NCBI RefSeq assembly: GCF_949628215.1
Contig: NC_134288.1
Span: 7,881,682-7,945,681 of the forward strand
Reading direction: 5' to 3'
DNA: 64,000 nt
Source: Phalacrocorax aristotelis
Taxonomy: Eukaryota > Chordata > Aves > Suliformes > Phalacrocoracidae
Both the position numbers and the translations under genes were made by a program. Below, piece by piece: positions 37,785 through 50,771 of this stretch; position 1 is the first letter of the stretch; each line of letters opens with the position of its first letter. The notes below the pieces were generated by a model. That model ran no database searches and was not told the DNA's origin. It saw nothing but the letters and a program-made list of their open reading frames with translations.

Positions 37785-37905
37785 CTTAATCCCTCAGCCG
37801 CTCCAGCCCCGGGGCTCCTGCCGACAGCGGTGGGAGCCCCCTGCGCGGAGCAGCCCCGGCCTCAGCCCGGAGCACTCCGACTCGCCAGCGGTTTGCAGAG
37901 CAGAG
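37785..37905. promoter_or_regulatory. Small CpG cluster
   Basis: A 120-base GC-rich patch (GCCGACAGCGG, GCGCGGAGCAGCCCCGG, CGACTCGCCAGCGG) in otherwise CpG-poor intergenic DNA. It may be an enhancer or minor promoter; nothing else supports it. Confidence 0.3.
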
Positions 37906-40383
37906 CGTGTCGTACTTCTAAAGAGTGACAAATTACCAGGAAGGGCTCCCCCCGCACCCCAGCTCCACTGTGCACAGCCAAAATCCCCCGTGCCGCATTA
38001 ACAGCTAATAAAACAATAGAGCTTTTAGTGGTGGACTTCAAAGAGTTCTCGGGCAGATGAATGAATTTAGCATTTCTTCACTTACTGTCAGCACTGAGGG
38101 AGAGAAGGGCAGGCTGAGGTCGAAGGCTTCAGCAGGCAGCGGCAAACAAATACAGCCTAGTATTTGGGCTACTGCAGAAAAAATGAGTGGTAAATCGGCT
38201 AAGCAGTTGGTAAGTACCAGGTTTTTCCTCTCTTTTTTTTTTTCTGTGCTACATGACCATTACAAAAAAATACCATCACAATTGGAAAACCCCATAGTTA
38301 CACCTAAACCACAGGCCAAGTCACCAACAGCTCATTACAGTGTGGAGAATCTTTAGGCAGCCTGGCCCGAACTCAAGCAAACGTAATTATTTTCAGACAT
38401 AGCAATACAATTGTATTTGTTAAACATGCCTTGAGGTCCTGCAGCTAATTTACAACTGTGTGTCCATCTGCAAAATGATTTCTGCAAACCATTAGTTCAT
38501 TGCAATGTGCAGTCACAATAAGCACCTATATGAATTAAGCTTTGAATTGTGCGACTGCGAGTGGATTAATATTACTTGAAAAGTATCTCCCTTTTAGGAG
38601 CCGGAGAAGGAAGTACGAGACAGCAGGAAAAGTGGGAACGGTATTTGTCCCAAATAGTATGGCTCAAATCATACCTCCTTGGCCACGTACATAAAGACCC
38701 TCCAGCAGCTTACTCCCACATTGGAGCAAGGGAAATGCAGAGCAGACCAACATAAATTGCACCTACAATGGAGATGCTTACTGGTGAAGACAGTCAAAGA
38801 TTCACAGCTCCCACCAGCGAGGCTGTGCCAGCCAAATCTTCACCGGGGATGGAGACTCCGGGGCAGTTTGGAAGGGATCAGAGGTGGAAGAGATCTTAAC
38901 AAGATGAAGCATCATTTTGTAAAACTGCCACAGGCAACATGGCTTAGTTGCTTTCTTATATTTGTCCTCCATTTTCTGACCAGCTCTTGTTAAGTCAAAG
39001 CCTTTACTCCCACACAGTATCTGAAGAAGAAAGAAAAAAATTGTTCTGTTCTGATTGTTCTGTGCATGGTTTTTTTATCCTTGTGTAGTACATGATACCC
39101 AAAACAACAGGAACGAATTATCCTAGTTTTTAGAGCTGGCATGTTTTAGCCTCTTGAATACCATCATCTATACTCTGCATCATTTCCAAGGACAGCCCAA
39201 ATGGCTTGTTCTGGAAAACAACTTTAAAGGTTGCGATCATTTATGTCGCATTCACATCTGCTGCCAAATTTTCAAAGCATTCTCCATTTGGCTGTCCTAC
39301 AAAATACTTCTGCAGAGGACACTTTCCAAGCATTCACCACCACCGTGCAGTGACAGCTTTTGCATGCAGTCAGCTCATGCGGAGCTGTGGCATTGCTCAA
39401 AAGCAGCAGGCTCGCAAGCGGGGAGGGAGACGGCCTCCTGATAACTGAGCTGACAACTTCTAGGTTCTCTAAAACCAGACCCTTCCAAGAATGCCCTTTG
39501 TTCAGCAGTTGCTCCATTCAATCTCTCTCCCTGTTTGCTTGTAATTTATTCCTTCTAAAAGTCTTGCCCTAGGCTAGTAGAAAATTAAAACAAGGAGCCA
39601 GATTTTCTTCTTTTTTTTCCTCACTTTTGCTCTTTCATCAAGAACAGTGAAAATTTGGCACAGTTGAATATTTTGTTCAGTTCTTTCTTTCAGTCTTTGA
39701 AGTCCCCTAAAGCCTTGGTAGGAGTCTAGGCTTCCACTCACATCTGCTTTCCATGAAGCCATTTACCGCACTTTATTTGTGCCATATTAGATTTTTCAGG
39801 ACAGGGACAGAACTAACGAAGCATTTTCATTCCTGGGAAAGTGGCATATATACAACTACCACATTACTCTGATAGAAACAAAACACAACTGACATATTTC
39901 AAGTTCTCAAGCAAGCAGCCATGTTGAGCTATGGGCAGCAAAGGGTCCAGAGCTGTTATTTACTTCTTTTCTTTTTATTGCCCACTTAATATTAAATAAC
40001 CTCAGTGCAGTTTTAGTTGGCATCGTTATTAAGAGATGCTCTAGTACCTGTAAGAAAATAAAGAAAAATGTCTTATAAAAGGGAGAGCTTGGATGAAAGC
40101 TTAATGAAAACAACTTGTGGCTGAACAGAAGCTGCATCAGAGACAGTATCATTGACACAGAGCACTGTCAACAAGATAATGGCATCATGCTGCTAACTAA
40201 CTGCTAAGGCATTTCTTTTACAAGCAGAAGACTAATCCCCTGACAATGCTCCATTCCAAGGACTTTATTGCTATCAGAGCCGGGAAAGGGTGTTGATTGA
40301 ATCTCTTTATCAGATGAATCCTGGCGAACCATAGGGACTATTGATTATCCTGCTGTTTTCTATTTTGTATTTCTCTCTTTAAT

Positions 40384-40404
40384 AACAACAACAACAAAAA
40401 AAAA
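40384..40404. repeat. (AAC)n / poly-A microsatellite
   Basis: Four AAC units followed by a run of A. Confidence 0.7.
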
Positions 40405-43400
40405 CCCTAAGAAATATTTGTCCACTTCTCACATTGAGGATGTTATTGAGATTGTTCTAAGTAAGAGGTAATGAAGTAGCAACCGAGAAAAATATGCCTT
40501 GGAGGAATCAACATCAAGAGCCCAGCAAGCTCATTCTTTGAGCACGATCTCCAATGGCCTTCTGAGCTTAAAAAGGGTGAGTTTGTTAAAAAGCCAACTG
40601 GAATTTGGAATGATCATCATAGGATTGCCTATCCAAGCTCAGCACAGCTCCAATCGCTGAAGCTCACAGAAGAAACATCTTTTTGGAATCCAGCTCTTTG
40701 CCATCCAGACAAAGGACCAAATCACAACCAAATGACAAAGTGTGAAACATGTGCTTACATTCATTCAGGCTTGGGAGGAAAAAGTCACTTACTGGTTGAG
40801 CTTGGTCACAGGCGCTGTGCATCAGTTTGCATGCAAGAGTCTTCAAAATCTTACTCCACATTACTTAGGGCAGAAATGGCCAGATCAAGCTCTTATATGC
40901 TCCTTTGAGTAACCAAATACCAGACTTAGGTGTCTAAACAGACCTGAAAATCATGCCCCAGCTAGGAACAGCTGCCAGCAAGGTGATAGCACAGCCTGCT
41001 ACCTCAGTTTCTCTCACTGTTTGAAAATGAAAGAATAACATGTCCATAATAGAAGTTATTACTACATCCTGTCACTGAAAGGTGGTATCATGGCTAGACA
41101 CAGGAGGATTATCCTGGGTTCGATGGAAAGCATAGAGAGGGCTTATATGCCCCACCTGTAAGCTTTGTTCAGTTTCCCCCCACCCCAAGCTGAACATTGC
41201 TGGTTCATCTTCTGGTATCCCAGGCTCCCCTCCCTCCTTTCTGATACACCTTTCTTCCTGAAAGTCTCGGTTTCTTAATTTCTTTCCATGGAAGATGTTT
41301 TCAAATCTGGAGGGTATTGAAATAACCCGTGAGACAGCCATTGCAGTCCTTAAAAGATGTGTCCCCATGTGTCTTCTGTTACAAGAGGTGTCACGTGCCT
41401 ATAAGACACCTTCACTTCTGCCAAGTATTTTGCTATCAAATTGCACACCCCTTACAGAAATACTGAGACATGAATCAGGTGTTTAAAAGTAATGTGGATC
41501 CTGAAGTGTTCCCTAACCTGGGCAGGGGATTGGGTGCCCCAACAATGTTTAGGTCTCCCCTGTCCACAGAGACACAGCTCTTGCTGGGAGGCGCTTGCAA
41601 TCACTGGAACAGGGGCTCTGGTGGATGTCAGGAGGTAGGGGGCCCAAGAAAGGGATGCTTTTTCCTGCTGCTCTAGTGATTTGAATTATTTCATGATGGG
41701 AGAAACTAGGAGAGGAAAAAACCACAACACTATGTTAAAAAAAGAAAAACATGATTTTAAAAAGTGCTGTGCCAGGTAAAACTCCTCTGTTTTGTTATTA
41801 TGAGAGTTCCCAGTATTGATAATTTCTCCTAGTTGCTGGTTTGTAAGTTACTTCTGAGTAGAAAATTCATTTACATGGGCCAAGTCAACAATAATGTTTT
41901 TCCTGGCAACGGTTCATTTTGCCAGTGGAAACATTTTTCCCCCTTCTTTTCTGGATTCAGCTCTGCAAAGTTGCTAAATTCTTCCAGATCTCTGGTCTGA
42001 TGTGATCATAAATATCCTGATTGTATTCCACTGATTGACAGACTGGGAATGGATTAAGTGGGGATTACAGCCTGGAATGATCAAAATGTGCTTTCATGGT
42101 CAGCAACTCTGCAATAAGTCATAGTTCCAATGTACATTAACTATATAATCTAATTAACATGGCTGTTTATGTATTTAATATTATTCTTAAAACTTTTTAA
42201 TAAAAGAGGTTTAAGAGGAATTATAAATTGTTTAAAATATAAGAACCTGTTCCTTGAATGTACAGTAGTTCAGGGTTTGCACTGTCATTAAGATGACTAA
42301 TAAAATTATGTCTTGCTATTAAAATGTGATTTGAGCAGTACAATGGGCCTAATTCTGCCCTCACTGATAGGTGGGTAAACACAGGTTTTCTCTGTTTTAT
42401 TTAAAGTTACTTTGGGTTTACATTTTAGTAATTCAGGGCAGAATTTAGTTTGTTAGGATTAAAAACCTGCCTTTTTAATAAACTGAGCCTATTAAATCCA
42501 TATAGGCACATAACTAAAAGCATCTGAATTTTCTAAGGACCTCAGCACTCACAGGTCTCAAGGCTGTCATTATTTACTGAGTAGGAGCAACAGGAATTAG
42601 TCTTACGGGTACAAACCTTAGAAGTTTTACTGCACAGGTTTGCAATACACACAATACATACCTAATGATATCAAACCAAATTAAACAATTCGTCAAGGCG
42701 AAACTCCAAACTACAGCAATGTGTTCAGCAGCTGCAGCTGACAATATAAAGAGAGCTTGCTATTTGATTGCAAGGTCAAAGAATTATAGTGGAGATGTTA
42801 CACAGTTGTCCATAAAAAATGAAATCTGAAAGGAGTAAATATTTTGCAGGACTGTGGATTCTCTGCTGTCTCCAATCCACCCGGTCTCAAAGTCAGCATA
42901 TCAGAGCTGTGACTTGTTCTGCAGTGATACCTCTGCTCTAAGACCATTTTTTAACTTTCAGAAGATTTTGTATTTTCACTTGCTTTTGTGCCTGCTGGAA
43001 CTGCAACTGAGTGTCCCTGAACCTGCAGCTTTCCTGGGCTGTGCTCCTGCAGTGGATGGGGGCATCACAAACCATGCTGAGCACAGCTGGGGGCTGCAGC
43101 TTCTACTTAAAGAGTTCAGGTATCTATTCAAGCTCCATCAGGTATCTCAGGATTCTGCCTCTTGGTGGCCCCAACGACAGGGTCCCAAGAAAGTTTAATA
43201 TGGTGTATAAGTACTGCAGAGCAATATTGATGAGAGCTAGAGTGAGAGGGAGCCCTTCTGCCATGCTTTCTCACACCCACATTCATCTCCCTCTCCACCC
43301 CGTGGCCAACCCCTCACCTACGTTCTTACAACGTTTTCCTGACCTAGGACATTTAAAATAAAAAGGAGCTTAAAAGTTTCAGCACACCCAGCTGTTAGCC

Positions 43401-45295
43401 TCTGATGTCCCTGCTGCCTTCCTGATCAGAAAATATGCCAGAGGAACTACTTGTTCTGGGGCACAAACATCACTGAACAAGGATCAGGATGGACACCACC
43501 TGACACAGACTTAATACCTGATCTGGAGATCAGAGGAGGGTTCAGCCCTCTGCTCACCTGACACCTGGGGTCCTGGCACAGATCACAGAACTGCTGGGCT
43601 GTCACCAGAGATCAGGTGGCGAAGGCTTACCTTGAGACTGACCATGTGCAGGAGTCAATCCATCAACCCTGGGATGAAACACACTTCATCGTACTGCTGA
43701 TCCTCCAAGCCACGCAGAAAGCTCTACCCAAAGTCCCTTAAATGAAGTAGGAATGTTTCAATTTAAAGGAATTAGAAGCATCTTTAAAATGTGACGGTTC
43801 CCATCATACGAAGTCCCTGCACTGTGCACTGCTCGACAAACCTGATTATTCCCCAGCCAGCCAGGGGCTTAGAAAATATGTCGAGCACTCAAATCATTTT
43901 AGATCCTGCTGCACTGTACATACCCAGAATCCAAGCAGGGTTCGCATTCGAGGGCTTATAAAACCTTGGATACACTCCAATAACTTAAATCATTCAGTGA
44001 GGTTTATAGTGATTTAAAGCCATTGGAACTCTCCACGTTTGGTGCGCAAGGGCTCCAGCTTGGAAGAGAATCAAGGCATGTTCCAGCATGGCAGCTCCAG
44101 GCATATTGAATCAATTTCAGCATGTAAAAATAATTAACAATGATAAAAATACATTAATAATACTGTAATTATAAGGCCAGACCAAAGTTTCAGCCTGAAG
44201 GAAAAAAAAAATGGCTGCAGAAATTCAGCAAGGTTTGTGAACAGCTTGAACTGGGAGTAATGAGGGATTTCAGTGACAGGAAAATAAATGGAGGCAAATC
44301 AAGGGTAAGGAGCAAAGGAAGACCACATTTGTCAGTAGTTAAAAAGTTTTACTGGCCTGAGCTGCAGGACTTGCTAAATTCTGCCCTGGAGCCGTGCCGG
44401 TGCAGCACTGTTAGGCCAAGGGATCAGAAACAATTCAAGGTCCAAGATCTTGCAAGCCATCGGGACTAGGATCAAATGCTATATATCATGGGGTTGGCTC
44501 ATAAATCTCTGCTTTCTAGTAGCATATAGTAGGAAGGCCAAATTTAGCACCTGTCTGGAAAGGATGTAACGTTGTCTGAAGGATGCTTTTCCAGAGCTTC
44601 CCAGAACCAGCTCAGTCCCCTCAGGGTGACGTCAAGCCCCAGAGAACAGGGCTTTGGCTATTTCTACACAAGCTTTCCAGCACCTGGTACATCAGCTTTC
44701 AGCCTGGACCAGCACCAGGACGTGCTCGAGGCTGCAGGTATAAATATCAACAGGGACAACATTAACCACCAAATGGTTTTGTCACCGGATGGTTCTTATT
44801 TCATCGAGGCTGATTCACTCATCCCAACTTGTTCTGCACCCAGCCATCATGCAGGTGCCTCCTTTCAACAATACCATCCCAGCCTGCAGAAAAGCTTGTA
44901 AAATAAACTAATAGCACAAGGTCTGCCCAAAGGCTGTGGGGAAAGAACATGAAAAATATAATTTCCAGTGCAAATGGCAGAGAGAAGAGGGTTGGGCATA
45001 GACAGGTGATGTCTATTTTTGTAGGGGAAGGACACATTGATTTTAATTCCCCTGGCAGAAGAAGAAGGAGAAGCGTTTTCTCAATGTTCATGTTAAGGTG
45101 AGTTTCTGAGTGTGGAAGATAGGGACTCTGCTTCCAGAGCTACCAGCAGAAAAACAAAGCCTAATTTTATGCCATTATGTTCACAATTCTACTGTGGTTT
45201 TGAAATGAACCTTTTGCTTTGGCATGAATTCCAGTCTCATTTTCTGTGAAATACAACAGAGCTCGGGACAACTGCAACCAAGAGAGATTTCTATG

Positions 45296-45310
45296 AAAAA
45301 AAAAAAAAAA
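45296..45310. repeat. Poly-A tract
   Basis: Run of 15 A in intergenic DNA. Confidence 0.8.
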
Positions 45311-48300
45311 GCCTGTAAACCCTTTACTATCTTTAATCATGAAAATAATTCAGTTGCTGCAAACCTGATATTCATGGCTGGGGCCCAAGGACCTTGCAAT
45401 TCACAAAAGCACTGAAGGGATCCATAAAAAGTGGCTGGCCATGAGGAATTTACACTTGTTTTTTAAAGGGAGTAAAAATGTGGCTATAGCAATTTAGAAG
45501 AGTTTATGTATTCAGGCCTTAGAGAGGTTTAAATCACTCAGTTCAGAAAGATGCATTGGAGCATTAGTGAGCCTTCAGGCAACACAAAGAGCCAGAAGAA
45601 ATTATACAACAGAAGCATTTCTGGGCAAAAGAGAGTGCTTTGAAGCTTGCTCTGACCACAAAAGGGGTCCCCAACTCAGCTGCATGGTGGACTCCAGCTC
45701 ATCACACCCCATGCTGAAAGCATCCTTCCAATTCCACCCGCGTCCCTTCCACCCCACCTGGCACCAGTCAGCGCCCCTCACAAATACGCTCAGATCTCCC
45801 AGCTCCCCTTGAGCAGCCCCTTGCATCACCCACCCTCTCGTATTGCCAGGGAGGTCCCTTGCCCATGCCGTTGTGGTCCCCTGGGATGGCCAGGAGCCTA
45901 TGGCCAATGGAAACGTCCAGGATGGGGAGGCTGGGGGAGGAAACCACTTTCAAAGGGCTCAAGATAAGACGGGATCTTTGAGAGATAATGACAATCCCCA
46001 GCCTTACAGCATGCAAGACTAATTGCAAAGCCCATCTTCCTGACCCAGGTTTCCCACTCTAAGCCCTCTGTTTCTCATATTCACTTGCTAATTCTGTTCA
46101 AGCATTTTAATCCCACCTACTACCAGGACAGAAAAGAAATAACTTATTATTTGGAAGTAAAGCTAGTAAAAATACAAGAACACAGTGAGGGAAGAGCTGC
46201 TGGTGTGCAGGAGCTATGATCTCTGGTTTCAGAGGGTCTCAGGGACCCCAGCCTGGACTCCCCATGTTACCCTGAAGTACCTGGGGGAGATCCTGTCCCT
46301 CTCTGCTGTATGGGGTCAACACCACGACTGTTCCAGCTGCCTTCCAGAGTATCACACATCTCTCATGATACCATCAGACACCGCTGACAAAGGCTTGCTG
46401 GCAGGCTGCAAGAACCTGGGGGACTACATTTCTGCTGCTTGCAGGGGACAGGGCTGTCACACCACTGCAGTGCACAGGGTGGGCAGCATCAGAGCTGAAG
46501 ACAAGAACCACCAAGAAAAAAACGGCTGATGCCAAGACACTGAACGAGGGACAACACAACATTGGCAGAAGTAGCTGGCTCCCAAGTGGCACATGCTTCA
46601 CAGCTCAAAGGGCCATAACTCCACTTCAGCATCTCCTAGCCCTGCAATCCCAGGAAAAGCCCAGTTGGCTTTCCTGGCCGGTCATGCTCCCAAGTCTTGG
46701 GAGCAAGTACGGGGAAAGGCACTTTTCTTGCTCGAACTTTGGGCGTGCATTTTATTTTCCTTGTCTTAGTGCCCTCAGCGTGGCTGTTGGCTGCAGTAGA
46801 TGGTGGGTTTTATTTTTCTAGCCTGTTGCACCCTCTTGGGAGAAGTTGTTACAGTTGCAGTTGTATTTTTGCAGCTTTTCCAAGTTTACCAACTCCCCAG
46901 GGTGCTGTTTGCCTGAGTGGTTTGGTACAGTTTTATTTTTACAATAACTATTACACTTTTTAATTTTATTTTTGTATGTTAATTAAATACTTTTTAATCA
47001 CAATGCAGGCACAGTTGCAGGGGCCAAGAAAAATACATAAACAAGAAGAGAATCCAAACATATATCTGCCCAGCATGGTACAGAAAAACTTTCCAAACCC
47101 AAGTTCAATCTAGCCCAGTCCTGGATCTCTGCATTAGAAACTTAACAACACAACTCAGCCACCAGTAGTCTACTCCCCAGTTGACTGCAAATCTTTTCCT
47201 TGGATTATCCAGGAGGAAGGTAAAATGCCCAGAGAGCAGCCAGTGTGTGTCTGCAAGGCCCGTGCTGAGCTGTGGCACCAGCGCTGCCCACCCCAGTTTC
47301 ACAGCAGTTATTGAATCAGAGAAAAATATCCTGAAGTTCTCTTTAAATACTGTTTGTCAGATCACACTGAAGACATGCAGAAATTGTGCAGCAAAGCGTG
47401 ACTTGTTTCTCAGCCCTAGAGCTGGACATGAGTTAGGGTAGCCAGTTCAGCCTACTGCCCTATGGTTTCTCCTAGCCCAGCATTTGCCCCTGCAAAATCC
47501 ATAGGGAATCAGCTTGTCCACCTATGCACATGCAGCAGAAAGGAAGGAAAGAGGCTGCAGACATCTGGAGAGACATGTCTTTACCTAGCATGGTCAAAGC
47601 CACCTCTTTAAAGTGCTAGCGCTGTAAAATTCTTGCCATGCCTGAGAAATAAAATGTGAGATTTAATTTAAAATGAGAGATATTAGAAGGGAGAGCTGCA
47701 GGTGATGAGGTGATGGCATTTTTTTGGCTCGGGGCCAGGAGGGTAGGAAAAGAAAACAAGCTAGATGCGTTATATCCTACATACCTTGGCAGCTCAACAA
47801 AGTGACACTCATGTAGGGCTCATGAATGAGGCAATTAATGACAGGGAAGTGGCATTAGCTGCAGCACAAGGAGCACTGTAAGAAATGAGAGCTGAAGTTC
47901 ATTCAAAGCACAGGAGAGACAAGGCCAATAAAAAAAACCCACTCCAGCAGCACTGCGTATGTGAAAAGTCAATGTACTAGGCATGCAATGGAAGCAGAGA
48001 AGATATTTATTCTGAGAACCTATGCATGAGCCTTGCACACCTGTCACCCTTATTTTTTAAATGTTTGGCTAAGCAGTGATTTCCTTAACATATCCATGTA
48101 TCTGAATCATGTTGGTTAAGGCTGGGAATGGTGCAGGGTGGAACAGCTAACTATGAGGACCCCTCGTCCTCAAAAACAGGTCTTCTGCGATACTCTCAAA
48201 ATCACGTGATGAGAACTGCAGCAATGGAGTTATCCGGATGCATGCAAAAGCTAAATAATATTATTTCAGATATACCCCTGCCTTTCTATTGCAAACACAC

Positions 48301-50759
48301 TGAATGAATGACTGTGCCACCTCAGCGATGAGGGGACCATGCTGGGCACAAGCACTGGGTGACTGTTCTCCCATTTTGGCTTTGCTGGCATGAACTGGTA
48401 GTCCCTGGGCTGTGCAGCTGCAGGTCATCCTCAGCGAGAGGCTTGCTAAGGGTATTTTGCTGCTCTTTGCATCTGTTGTGGGCCCAAGGACCCTTCCAAT
48501 CACTTGGAGAACTTTTGGGACTGGGCCACATTAGCAGGATGGTTTCCTATTATTAATTGTTATTATTACCACCAAAACTACTTCCGTTGTTTAGCTTGAA
48601 AAGCTAATTCCAACAAATGTGTCCAATCTCTCAATTTAAAGCTGGGCAGAAAAATCAAAGCAGTTTAACTTTATAAAGCATGTTTTTATTAAAATATATT
48701 GTTTCATGGTATTGCAAAGAATATTCAAAGAACATTTGAAAGACAAGGTTTGCTTGGAAATGTCTATTTTTAGTGTTTTCCCACAATAAAGTTTTTTTAA
48801 CACTTATGCTTATTTTTGTGTTGTGGGGAAAAATACAGCTATGCCTGCCCCTTCAGCAGAAACTCTGAAGTCAGCCTAGCATGTGATGAACTTACCAAAT
48901 GTGTTGTAAATACTTCTTTTTCATAATTTATAGCAATTTGATTAGAGCATTTCTGAATAGGCAGCAGTTCTTCTGCTCTTGTAATTTGTCCAAGAAGACA
49001 ACAACAAGGCTCAGCTGCTTGGCTGCCAAGCAGAAAGGTCAAATTACTGACCTCCATTTTGGGGTATCAGTTACAGCCACCTCAGCACTCCCCATTGCCT
49101 GCTGCAGTTGTCTGTCTTCTAAATATAGCTGCTCTTAGTTGCAGGATATTCTCTCCTTGTATACAATGGCAATATGCTTCATCACTCCCCCCAGAAAGTA
49201 TATCACAGGATACTGGCAATATTTATCATTAAAAGTTATAGCCTGTGTGCTATCTTATTTATTGAGTGTTGACAGAGACTTTGATGCTGCTGGTACACCC
49301 AAGTAAAGACAGCACTGTTTGAACTGTTTAAGCTTAAAATAGCGAAGTTGGGCCATACAAGTTGGCCCAAATAAAGCTGGATGAATGGCTTGATATAAAA
49401 TCTCATCAAGTCATTTTGAACAGAAAATTTAGGTTCATAGATACATGCTACACTGAAGACTGTTTTACATTTATCTCAATCACAGGAGCGCAAGCTGACC
49501 TGAAATGCCTGATTCAGTTAGACAAAGCAAAGAAATTCAGGGCTGGGAAATAAGATCTAGACAAGTCCCCGTGGAAGCCAATCTGCTTCCCCATGAACCG
49601 CCCTTCCTCTCCAGTGCAGTGAGTGGTGGGGACAAAGCCAACCCCAGAGTTGCATTCTGGCTTGTCCTATTTTTAGACACAAATATGTTATTCGTAAGAA
49701 ACTCTCAGGGTGTTTTTTGGTTTGGGAAGTCACAACACAACAGCAGGAGACTGATCCATCTTCTTTCAGGGAAAACCTAGTGGTGTTTGCCAGCATCCCA
49801 CAGCCTGGGGCAACCAGGGTCTGAGAAACATGTTCCTTCCCAGTGGCCTGCCTTTCTCTCCTGCTACAGTAACAAATATATAAAGCTTCTGTCCTTTGAT
49901 TAAAAACTGGAGGGATCCCTTAGTACCAACAGTTATCTACAGAGCTCGCCCTGCAGGGATAAACACTAAGTGATTTCACTACCCATCATCTGAGACCAGC
50001 GTTGGACTTGGGGGACAAAGATAAAAGCCCTTCAAAATATGCAAGGGACAAGTGAGAAAGTTTGGCTTGCATAAGGCATTTTTCCCATTCCCACATGTCT
50101 CAGATGTCCACAGCTTAAACACAAAAAAAATCAGTGGAGATTAAAAGAACTTTGACCCTATATTCTTCTTGCCTTTCTTTTTGGGAAAAAGAAACCCACA
50201 ACCAAACACAAAACCAAAAAAAGAATACCAAACCTAGGAGCTCCTCACTCACACTCGCAGGCACACACACTCAGCCAGCAGCCTGGATCAGGCCCTCTTT
50301 CCATCTCTCCAAGGGGATGACACTCCTCCCTGGAGCCCGGCCAGGTAGCCCAGGGCCATTGTGCTTGTTGTCATGTCTGCAGTCTCAGCAGAGCAGTGAA
50401 AAAGCACCGGCGGGAGTGTTGAACAAACACCACTCTTGACTTTTCACTGGGCTCTTATGGGCCCAGAACAAAAGCCTGGATCCCAACCCACTGAAACTTT
50501 GGGGCATTTGAAATCTGGATCCAGATCTGAAACTTGTGGTTGGACTTCCATCTCTAGGGTTTCAGTTAGGAGTTCAGTTCATAAACACTTCTGCCACAGC
50601 CTTTTTCTGCTTTACTCCACCATGAATCAGGAGTTACTGCTATGAAATTAAGTTAAACCTGCCCACAAGTGGGAATAGAACAGAGTTTACTCGTATGATC
50701 AGCCATACCTTTTCACTTTTTCATTTCTGGGTATAATACGCAGTTAGGGACAGTGGCTT

Positions 50760-50771
50760 TTATATATATAT
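50760..50771. repeat. (TA)n microsatellite
   Basis: Six TA units, followed by TGTATGTACATG. Confidence 0.65.

Noticed and set aside
41081-41130. tRNA-like words (GGGTTCGATGG after a TGGCTAGAC-like box)
   Set aside because: Spacing and flanking stems do not form a cloverleaf, and the B-box is off consensus.
44572-44901. Open frame of 109 codons with ordinary amino-acid composition
   Set aside because: No recognised domain, no splice-site or promoter support, and a length expected by chance in 34 kb.
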